DNA of 64,000 bases from Burkholderia sp. BCC1644 (GTDB taxonomy: Bacteria; Pseudomonadota; Gammaproteobacteria; Burkholderiales; Burkholderiaceae): positions 244,221 to 308,220 of the forward strand of contig NZ_CADFEI010000010.1 of assembly GCF_902833225.1 (NCBI RefSeq), read 5' to 3'. Below the pieces are notes generated by a model. That model searched no databases. It was not told the origin of the DNA and worked only from the letters and a program-made list of their open reading frames with translations. Both the position numbers and the translations under genes were made by a program. Positions 7,665 through 14,568 of this stretch are shown here, in pieces. How positions within the stretch are numbered: position 1 is the first letter of the stretch; each line of letters starts with the position of its first letter.

Positions 7665-8879
7665 TCAGTTGCTGTCGCTGCGTTCACCGACCGCCGACAG
7701 GCAGCGGTAGACGACGAACGGGCTGACGAGCTGCAGGATCACGATCGAGCACATCACGATCGCGCGCAGGTGCGGGTCGAAATTCGGGTAGAGCTGGTAC
7801 GTATCGTCGACGAGCAGGTACGACAGCGCGGACATCGGCGTCAGCGCGATGCCGAGCGCAATGCCCTGCTTCATCCCGAGGCCGCTCGGCTTCGCGAACG
7901 CGACGACGCCGGCCAGCTTCGCGGCAAGCCGCGTGACGATCAGCACGATCGCGAGCAGCCCGCCGAGCGCGATGTCGCCCCACGTGAACGACGTGAGCGT
8001 CAGCACGAACAGGACCACCGTCAGCAGCCAGCCGGCCGTGCCGAAATGCTCGGGCCACAGCTGCGGCCGCGCTTCGAGGTTCTTCACGATGATGCCGGCG
8101 AGCAGCAGCGTGAGCAGCGTCGACAGCTTCAATGCCTGTGCGACCGCGATCGCGAGCATCACGAGCCCGAACAGCGCGACGAACGAATGCTCGTCGCGCA
8201 TCGTCGCGGTCATGTGGCGGAACAGGTAGTTGCACGAACGCGCGACGAGATACGCGACGATGAACGAACCGGCGATCAGGTAGAGCGGTTGCAGGATCGT
8301 CGCGAACACGTTGCCGTACGCTTCCTGGTGAAGCCAGCTCGTCACGAGCTTGGTCAGCACGATCGCGTACACGCTGTTGAGCGCGGTGAGCGTGATGAGA
8401 CGTTGCGACACCTGCCCTTCCGCGCGCAGTTCGGTCTTGAGCTGGATCACCATCGACGGCGACGTGGCGATCGCGATCGCCGACAGCACGAGCGCGACCA
8501 TCCCCGACACGCCGAGCGCGAGCATCACGAACAGCACGAGCACGAACGTCAGCGTGGCTTCCGCGAGACTCGACGCGACGAGCCACGGATTACGCCGGAT
8601 CCAGCGCAGGTCGAGGCGGCTGCCGAGTTCGAACAGCAGCAGGCCGAGCGCCACATCCATCAGCAGACGTGACGTTTCGTCGGTGCTGGCGTCGATCACG
8701 CCGAATCCGAACGAACCGGCAATGAGACCGATCACCGCGTAACCGGTGATGCGCGGCAGACGCCATGCGCGGTAGCACAGCTCGCCACACAGGCCGGCCG
8801 CAAACAGCGCGAGCCCGGCCCAGAACACGGCATCCGGCGCAAGCGGCCAGTTGGGCAGGAATGAGAACGCCGACTTCAT
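7665..8879 (-). CDS. CPA2-type monovalent cation/proton antiporter (KefB-like)
   Basis: About 404 residues, predicted to be an inner-membrane protein with 11-13 hydrophobic helices (for example ITGYAVIGLIAGSFGFGV, ATLTFVLVLFVMLALGVSGM). It matches the Na+/H+ exchanger domain of Kef-type carriers but has no C-terminal TrkA-N/RCK domain. It should therefore be an unregulated or partner-regulated K+ or Na+/H+ exchanger. The start at 8879 is set by an AAGGAG ribosome-binding site about 10 bases upstream; the frame itself is open to 9020. It is the first gene of a two-gene operon with ybdK. Confidence 0.88.
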   Translation of the reverse strand: MKSAFSFLPNWPLAPDAVFWAGLALFAAGLCGELCYRAWRLPRITGYAVIGLIAGSFGFGVIDASTDETSRLLMDVALGLLLFELGSRLDLRWIRRNPWLVASSLAEATLTFVLVLFVMLALGVSGMVALVLSAIAIATSPSMVIQLKTELRAEGQVSQRLITLTALNSVYAIVLTKLVTSWLHQEAYGNVFATILQPLYLIAGSFIVAYLVARSCNYLFRHMTATMRDEHSFVALFGLVMLAIAVAQALKLSTLLTLLLAGIIVKNLEARPQLWPEHFGTAGWLLTVVLFVLTLTSFTWGDIALGGLLAIVLIVTRLAAKLAGVVAFAKPSGLGMKQGIALGIALTPMSALSYLLVDDTYQLYPNFDPHLRAIVMCSIVILQLVSPFVVYRCLSAVGERSDSN

Positions 8880-9244
8880 CGTGGTGACTTCTCCTTTGGA
8901 AGCAACCGCCAGCGACACGGGGTCAAGCGTCAGAAATGGATGCGCGCCGGCTGGGAATCGCCCCGAATGTGATTGTTGTGGTCGACGACGGCGGTACATG
9001 GGATCCGCCTGTTCCGCCATCGGGCGGAACGTCGTACAGGTTGCCGATCTGGATTGTCGGCCTGGTGTGTGAACGGACTGCGCAGTCTCGAAGATTCAGA
9101 TTCGAAATCGTGCCGACCGTTCCATTGAAGCATGTCCGGCGCCTGGCCGAACGATCGCGAAGGAAACCGATTGTGCCACAGCTTTTTCGCTCTGGAACCG
9201 ATTGAATCGACTCGCGGCGCTGTGCGGCACCGCAGGTCTTTGGT
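8880..9244. other. Promoter region of the antiporter operon, no gene seen
   Basis: This stretch must carry the minus-strand promoter for the antiporter-ybdK operon. A perfect 8-bp inverted repeat, GTTCCGCC/GGCGGAAC (9011-9030, 4-base loop), is the clearest structure and could be an operator or a weak terminator. Open frames of up to 89 codons on the plus strand (8936-9205) overlap others on the minus strand and have no recognisable content or ribosome-binding site. CACAG occurs at 9177 and CTGTG at 9220, at the edge of the element that follows. Confidence 0.4.
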
Positions 9245-9540
9245 TTCAAAGGTTTACTTGTATATATACGTAGTAGAAGTTAACAAAGGGCGCACAGTTC
9301 TGTGGATAACTTCGGTTTACGCTGACGGATCAATGCCTTGGCGAAACCATAACCGGTTGTACAGGCTGTTCGTGCACAGACATTTGAGTTGAGCAACTTT
9401 CGGGCCGCGTCACAGCTGTGCCGAGTTGCCCAGTTTACGTCCACTGTGATTGCACACGAAGTGCGCGCGGATTCCGCGCGGTTATCCACAGCGTGACGTG
9501 GATAACCTTGCGCGAAAAAATCGGGAGACTGTGAGCGATT
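9245..9540 (+). repeat. Intergenic element A (DnaA-box-like and CACAG-rich)
   Basis: This AT-richer element contains TGTGGATAA (9301-9309), TTATCCACA (9482-9490) and CGTGGATAA (9497-9505). Counting from 9177, there are ten CACAG/CTGTG pentamers in about 360 bp (9177, 9220, 9293, 9300, 9375, 9411, 9416, 9444, 9487, 9529). Its landmarks recur in the same order on the opposite strand at 57.36-57.74 kb: a TATACGTAGT core, AGTTAACAA, GTGGATAAC, CATAACC, CCACTGTGA, GGTTATCCA and a closing GTGGATAAC. The last box is followed by CTGTG 32 bp on, as in the units of the 59.5-kb array. Function is unknown. Confidence 0.65.
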
Positions 9541-9550
9541 CGCGTGCCGG

Positions 9551-11479
9551 TCAGCCGGCGGAACCGGCGCGGCGCGCGCGCAGGGCGCGGATCAGGAAGC
9601 GTGCGGGGTCGACGGCGTCCGCAAGTTCGCGCTCGAGCGGCCACGGCTCGCCTTCGAGTTGCGACGCGATCAGTTCGGCGCCGAGTGCCGCCCATACGAG
9701 GCCGCGCGAGCCAAAGCCGAATGCACCGTAGAGGCCGGGTGTTCGTGGCAAATCGCGCGCCTGCGCACCGCCCAGCGCGCGTGCGTTCGCGAGGGCCTGC
9801 GCTTCGTCGGCGAGCGGGCCGAAGAGCGGCAGGCGGTCGCCGACGACCCAGCGGAACGCGACGCGGCCGCCCAGCGTGGCGGGATCCGGCAGGTCGCCGA
9901 TCAGGCCCGGTAGCAGGTGTCGAACGCGATCGAGGTTTTCGACGTGGCCGGCCGTGCGCATCGCGGGATCGACGTCGTCAGGCTCGAACGTGGCGCCGAT
10001 CAGCAGCGTGCCGTCGTCGAGCGGCACCGCGTAACCGTCGCCGATCGTCGGGCATGGCAGCGGCGCCGTGGTGCCCGGCGGCAGCAGCGTGAGCTGGCCG
10101 CGTACCGGTTGCAGCGCGACATGCTGCAACCCGGCAAGCCGCGCGGCGTCGCCCGCGTTCGCGAGCACGACGACGGGCGCTTCGGCCAGCGTGCCGCCCG
10201 CATCGTCGAGCGCGTGCCATGCATCGCCGCGCCGCTCGAGCCGCGCCACACCGGTGGAGGCAAGCAGGCGTACGCGCTCGCCGGCCGCCGCGTATTGCGC
10301 GGCACACAGCCCGGCCGGCCAGACGGCGCCACCGTGCGGAAACAGCAGGCCGCCATGCGCGACCGGCAGGTTCAGATGCGCACGCGCGGCGTCGGTATCG
10401 AGCAGCGTCACATAGTCGGGCGGTGCGCCGAACGTATCGAATGCGTCGCGCATCCGCGCGAAGTCGTCGGCCGATTCGGCGAGATGCACCATCCCGTGCG
10501 TGCTGCGCGCGAACGCATGGCCCGCGCGTTCGAGTGCGCGCCAGCGTGCGATCGCGTGCAGGAAGCCACTGCGCGTGAGCCGGCTCGCGACGTTGTCGTC
10601 GCGTGTCATCAACGGATGGAAGACGCCGGCAGGATTGCCGGATGCTTCGCTCGCGATCCGTTCGTGCCGCTCGATCAGCGTGACATCCCAGCCGCGCGCG
10701 GCCAGGCGCTCGACGACCGCGCAACCGGCCAGGCCCGCGCCGATCACGATCGCGCGACGCGTCGCAACAGGCAGTGCGCGCGGCGGTTCATGCCGGCGCG
10801 AACGCCAGCGCGGCGCATATTCGCCGACGAGACGATCGTCGACTTCGCGACACGTGAAGCCTGTTTCGCCAAATGCGTGCTTTATGTCGTTGGAACGTGC
10901 ACGCGTGACAAACGTTGCATCGTCGCCGGCCATCTTCGCGAGCGCGCGGATCACGTCGGTCGATGACGTCGCGCCATCGAGATAGAACGCATCGGCGCGC
11001 ACGACGAGCTTCTTCAGCAGGCCGAGCGCATCATCGCCGAACGCGAGCGTGAGCACCACGCGCCCTTCGTCGAATTCGAGCCGGTGCAGACCCGGCACGA
11101 GCATCGGCCATGCGTCGATCAATGCATCGGCATCTGCCGATATGGTTGTATGCGCAACCATATGGGAAACCGCGCGATGCAGGTCGTCGCGTGAGAACGG
11201 ATGCGGCTCGACCGCGACGAAATGCAGCCGCTCGCAGCGCGCGGGGTCGTCGCGCCAGGCAGCCCAGGTCGCGAGGAAGCTGGCGCCCGCGCCGAATTCC
11301 GTCGCGACGATCGTGAACGTGCGACGCTGCTGCCAGCGCGCCGGCAGCCCGTTTTCCGCGACGAACGCGTGATGCGCGAGCGTGCCTGACGCACGGCGAT
11401 GGAGCTCGCCGAACTCGGGCGAGACGAGCGTGCCGTCGTCGCGAAGCGCGAGCGTGGCGGGTACAAGTCGGTCGGGCAT
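9551..11479 (-). CDS. mnmC: MnmC: bifunctional tRNA U34 modification enzyme
   Basis: 642 residues in the MnmC layout: an N-terminal methyltransferase-like domain (about 1-235) and a C-terminal FAD-dependent oxidoreductase. In tRNA wobble uridine 34, the FAD domain converts cmnm5s2U to nm5s2U and the methyltransferase adds the methyl group to give mnm5s2U. The FAD half looks intact: GAGLAG at about 247-252, followed by VVERLAARGWDVTLIERH and a C-terminal GFGSRG. The methyltransferase half departs from the family I remember: EFGAGASF replaces a GFGTGxNF-type motif, and the DGFAPxKN segment reads DGATSSTD and is shorter. ATG at 11479 gives the family N-terminus MPDRLVPATL. Confidence 0.88.
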   Translation of the reverse strand: MPDRLVPATLALRDDGTLVSPEFGELHRRASGTLAHHAFVAENGLPARWQQRRTFTIVATEFGAGASFLATWAAWRDDPARCERLHFVAVEPHPFSRDDLHRAVSHMVAHTTISADADALIDAWPMLVPGLHRLEFDEGRVVLTLAFGDDALGLLKKLVVRADAFYLDGATSSTDVIRALAKMAGDDATFVTRARSNDIKHAFGETGFTCREVDDRLVGEYAPRWRSRRHEPPRALPVATRRAIVIGAGLAGCAVVERLAARGWDVTLIERHERIASEASGNPAGVFHPLMTRDDNVASRLTRSGFLHAIARWRALERAGHAFARSTHGMVHLAESADDFARMRDAFDTFGAPPDYVTLLDTDAARAHLNLPVAHGGLLFPHGGAVWPAGLCAAQYAAAGERVRLLASTGVARLERRGDAWHALDDAGGTLAEAPVVVLANAGDAARLAGLQHVALQPVRGQLTLLPPGTTAPLPCPTIGDGYAVPLDDGTLLIGATFEPDDVDPAMRTAGHVENLDRVRHLLPGLIGDLPDPATLGGRVAFRWVVGDRLPLFGPLADEAQALANARALGGAQARDLPRTPGLYGAFGFGSRGLVWAALGAELIASQLEGEPWPLERELADAVDPARFLIRALRARRAGSAG

Positions 11480-11867
11480 GCGAAACAAAAAACGTGGCAG
11501 CCAAGCCTGGCAAGGGATTGCGCGGAGCCGTCCGACCGGCCGTTGGAAAAGGGCAACGGGGCGGCGCATGGGCGGACGGCGCTGCGTATCCTGTCCGGTT
11601 GGCGCAGGTCAAAAAACGGGCAATCGACGATTCATTCGGCGAAATACCGATGAAAATCTTTGAAACCCTTGTCGTTATTGGGTTTGCGCTGCGCTATCAT
11701 AGCAACGCCGTACCGCGGGGTGGCCGCCGGCAAGCCGGACGGCGCGTCGCGCGGGCCAGGATTCGGCGCTGTGCCGTCGGAGTCTGACTCTCGACGGCAC
11801 GGTTCGCGCACGTATAATCGGCGCGTTCGCGCTGTTCGTGTCAACCTAACCTGATAAAGGAACCTTA
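11480..11867 (+). promoter_or_regulatory. hup upstream region: -10 element and large palindrome
   Basis: 388 bp between the divergent mnmC and hup genes. A consensus -10, TATAAT, lies at 11813-11818, about 50 bp before the hup start; its -35 (near 11790) is weak. Overlapping that position is a long near-perfect palindrome at 11771-11800: 9-bp arms GTGCCGTCG and CGACGGCAC, with an inner GAGTC/GACTC pair. It could be an operator or an RNA hairpin in transcripts from further upstream. A second possible -10, TATCAT, lies near 11695. The ribosome-binding site is AAAGGAA at about 11856. Confidence 0.5.
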
Positions 11868-12146
11868 ATGAACAAACAGGAACTGATCGACGCCGTCGCC
11901 GCCCAAACGGGCGCCAGCAAGGCTCAAACCGGCGAAACGCTGGACACGCTGCTCGAAGTCATCAAGAAGGCCGTGTCGAAGGGTGATGCGGTTCAGCTGA
12001 TCGGCTTCGGCAGCTTCGGTTCGGGCAAGCGCGCAGCACGTACGGGCCGCAACCCGAAGACCGGCGAAACCATCAAGATCCCGGCAGCCAAGACGGTCAA
12101 GTTCACGGCTGGCAAGGCGTTCAAGGACGCCGTCAACAAGCGTTAA
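11868..12146 (+). CDS. hup: HU-family nucleoid DNA-binding protein
   Basis: A 92-residue HU protein. It is full length, starting MNKQELIDAVAAQTGASKAQ, with the dimer core GDAVQLIGFGSFGSGKRAAR and the DNA-inserting beta arm RTGRNPKTGETIKIPAAK, which contains the intercalating Pro of the family. HU bends and compacts DNA and assists replication initiation, including DnaA-dependent origin opening. A spaced AAAGGAA ribosome-binding site precedes the ATG, and a strong terminator follows 20 bp after the stop. The sequence alone does not tell HU-alpha from HU-beta. Confidence 0.97.
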   Translation: MNKQELIDAVAAQTGASKAQTGETLDTLLEVIKKAVSKGDAVQLIGFGSFGSGKRAARTGRNPKTGETIKIPAAKTVKFTAGKAFKDAVNKR

Positions 12147-12165
12147 ACTAGCGCCTGTTCCAAGA

Positions 12166-12192
12166 AAAACCCGCCTTTCGGCGGGTTTTTTG
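12166..12192 (+). terminator. Intrinsic terminator of hup
   Basis: AAACCCGCC (12167-12175), loop TTTC, then GGCGGGTTT followed by further T residues to 12191. This is a classic Rho-independent terminator 20 bp after the hup stop. Confidence 0.92.
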
Positions 12193-12275
12193 TTGGGCGC
12201 GCGCGGCATTTTTGCCACAGTCCGCGCCACTCTTGCAAAAGTTAACGGTTACTTTTACAAGCCGTTACGACGCGC

Positions 12276-13589
12276 TCAAGCGTGCACGATCTGCGTGTCG
12301 CCGTGATCGTCGTCGTCGTGCGAATCGACATCCCACGCCGGGAACGGATCGTCGAACGCGATCCACTGCGCCGCGCCGAGTGCGAATTCCGCATCGGTCA
12401 GCAGGCATGCATCGAGCTTTGCGCGCCACGCATCGGCGTCGAGTGCGATGCCGATCAGCACGAGTTCCTGACGGCGATCGCCGACCGTGCGATCGTCGAG
12501 ATCGCCCAGCCATTCGGCGCGGATTTCACCGAGCAGCTCGTCGTCGTCCGGCCATTCCGCGCGATCCTGCGCGGCCCACCACAGACCCGCCGGGCCATGC
12601 CGGCAGACACCGCCCGCCTGCGACAGCGAACCCGCGATGTCGTTGCGCGTCGCGAGCCAGAAGAAGCCCTTGCTGCGCAGCACGCCCGGCCACTCCTGAT
12701 GCAGCAGCGCCCAGAGTCGTGCCGGGTGAAACGGCCGGCGCGCGCGGTAAACAAAATTGCCGATGCCGAATTCGTCGGCTTCGCCGTGCACGTGCGCATG
12801 ATGTTCGTCATGGCAGTCGGGATCGTCGCAATGCGTGTGATCGTGATCGAGCGATGCGAGCCAGCCCGGCGCGTTCGCGGCTTCGTCGAAATCGAAGCGG
12901 CCGGTGTTCAGCACTTCGTCGAGCGGCACGTTGCCGAACGTCGACACGACCTGGTGCGCGCGCGGATTGAGTCGCGCGAGGATGTGCTGCAGGCGCGCGA
13001 GATCGTCGGCGCCGACGAGATCGGCCTTGTTGATCACCAGCACGTCGCAGAACTCGATCTGCTCGATCAGCAGCTCGACGAGCGTGCGGTCGTCGTCTTC
13101 CGACGCGGCGATGCCGCGCGTCGCGAGCGCGTCGTCGGAGCCGTAGTCGCGCAGGAAGTTGTACGCGTCGACCACGGTAACGAGCGTGTCGAGTCGCGCG
13201 ATGGCCGACAGCGACGTGCCGTCGTCGTCGACGAACGTGAACGTTTCGGCGATCGGCATCGGCTCCGCGATACCGGTCGATTCGATCATGATCGCGTCGA
13301 AGCGGCCTTCGGATGCGAGGTTGCGGATCTCGACGAGCAGGTCGTCGCGCAGCGTGCAACAGATGCAGCCGTTCGACATTTCGACGAGGCGTTCCTCGAC
13401 ATGCGACAGCGCCTGCGCGTCGCGCACGAGCGACGCGTCGATGTTGACCGCCGCGAGATCGTTGACGATCACGGCGACCTTCAGGCCCGCGCGGTTCGCG
13501 AGGACGTGGTTGAGCAGCGTGGTCTTGCCGGCACCGAGGAAGCCGGACAGCACGGTGACGGGCAACGGCTGGTTCATTGCCGGATTCAT
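12276..13589 (-). CDS. COG0523 (CobW/ZigA-type) zinc-metallochaperone GTPase
   Basis: 437 residues. A G3E-family P-loop GTPase domain opens with GFLGAGKTTLLNHVL and carries the diagnostic GCICC metal motif (in SNGCICCTLRDDLL) and the guanine-specificity NKAD. A His/Asp/Cys-rich insert (HDHTHCDDPDCHDEHHAHVH) follows, then the CobW C-terminal domain, and the protein ends in another His/Asp-rich tail. Such proteins insert or buffer zinc and are often controlled by Zur. I see no clear Zur box upstream, so the role under zinc limitation is inferred from the family. ATG at 13589 fits the family N-terminus; the frame extends to 13736. It converges on hup. Confidence 0.92.
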   Translation of the reverse strand: MNPAMNQPLPVTVLSGFLGAGKTTLLNHVLANRAGLKVAVIVNDLAAVNIDASLVRDAQALSHVEERLVEMSNGCICCTLRDDLLVEIRNLASEGRFDAIMIESTGIAEPMPIAETFTFVDDDGTSLSAIARLDTLVTVVDAYNFLRDYGSDDALATRGIAASEDDDRTLVELLIEQIEFCDVLVINKADLVGADDLARLQHILARLNPRAHQVVSTFGNVPLDEVLNTGRFDFDEAANAPGWLASLDHDHTHCDDPDCHDEHHAHVHGEADEFGIGNFVYRARRPFHPARLWALLHQEWPGVLRSKGFFWLATRNDIAGSLSQAGGVCRHGPAGLWWAAQDRAEWPDDDELLGEIRAEWLGDLDDRTVGDRRQELVLIGIALDADAWRAKLDACLLTDAEFALGAAQWIAFDDPFPAWDVDSHDDDDHGDTQIVHA

Positions 13590-13748
13590 GATGATATGCA
13601 CCAACGGAAAAGATGAAAAAGCGGCCGCGGCGCCCTTCCGGGGCGCGATCGGCCCGCGGACGGGCGAAGTTGCGGCGCGAGATCCGCATTGTGCATCAAA
13701 CGCGCGCCGGCCGGCCGGCGCCGCGTCAGGCCGCAATGCGGCGCAACG

Positions 13749-14201
13749 TCACTGCACGGGCGGCAGCAGCTTCCACTGCGACAGGATGCCGGCGATCTGC
13801 CGCGCATACTTGTCGCGCAACGACGGCGTTTCGGAATGATAGGCGCCGACGGCCTGCCACGTGTTGCCGTAGCGGTTCATCTTCTGCTTGAGATGCCACG
13901 CGGCGATGTAGACGTTCTTGCACGGCTCCATCAGCGTGTCGCGGCCGATGCCGTAGCGCGACAGCGCGGGCAGATGAATCGAATTGATCTGCATCAGGCC
14001 GTAGTCGACCGAGCCGTTCGTATTCTTGTTCAGCGCACCGGGCCGGTTGCGCGATTCCTGCCACGCGATGGCGCGCAGGATCAGCGGATTGACCTGCTGA
14101 TATTTAGCGGCTTCGTCGAAACAATCCGCACGAGCGTTTGCGCTGGCGAACCACGCGCCAGCGGCGATCAACGCGATCGAAGCGAACCGTCGTCTGTTCA
14201 T
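13749..14201 (-). CDS. Small lytic transglycosylase (IagB/SLT-like)
   Basis: A 150-residue exported peptidoglycan lytic transglycosylase. It has a cleavable signal peptide (RRRFASIALIAAGAWFASANARA, residues about 3-25) followed by a goose-lysozyme-like SLT domain. The catalytic Glu is in AIAWQESRNRPGA, and the conserved DYGLMQINSIHL and GRDTLMEPCKNVYIAAWHL blocks follow; paired cysteines suggest a periplasmic disulphide. The family cuts glycan strands to let secretion machines assemble. The type II secretion genes begin 370 bp away, divergently, so a service role for that apparatus is plausible but unproven. Confidence 0.9.
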   Translation of the reverse strand: MNRRRFASIALIAAGAWFASANARADCFDEAAKYQQVNPLILRAIAWQESRNRPGALNKNTNGSVDYGLMQINSIHLPALSRYGIGRDTLMEPCKNVYIAAWHLKQKMNRYGNTWQAVGAYHSETPSLRDKYARQIAGILSQWKLLPPVQ

Positions 14202-14568
14202 CGTGCGGAAACGAAAAGGAATTGCGCAAAGGTCGGGAAAACCCGTGCCTGTTATTAGTGCGACGAGAAACGTGCCGCCCGTATCATACCGGCAGACCGT
14301 CAGATTGCGACATGCAGGAATACGGCAGCCCGGTTATACCGCATTTCCATGTCGGTTCATCGCGAATCGGGGGCGATGGCCGGCATGCGAAGGGCCGCGC
14401 CTATTCTTACATATTGCATACGATTCGCCGGACACATGTCGTATGTGAGACAGTCCTCGGATCAATGTGATATTTCGGACATGAAAAACTGCTAATGTCG
14501 CCTCTTTCGGACTTGGATCCCAGCACTACCGCCGGAAGTGGCCTGAGCCGGCATCGACCCATTCATCC
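14202..14568 (+). promoter_or_regulatory. Divergent promoter region before gspD
   Basis: 367 bp between the lytic transglycosylase and gspD, AT-richer in its right half. An inverted repeat, CATACGA (14417-14423) and TCGTATG (14439-14445), is the best operator candidate. I could not identify a convincing -35/-10 pair, and no small gene is apparent. Confidence 0.35.

Noticed and set aside
8936..9205. An 89-codon plus-strand gene before the antiporter operon
   Set aside because: No ribosome-binding site, no recognisable motif, and it overlaps equally long frames on the other strand in a region that should hold a promoter.
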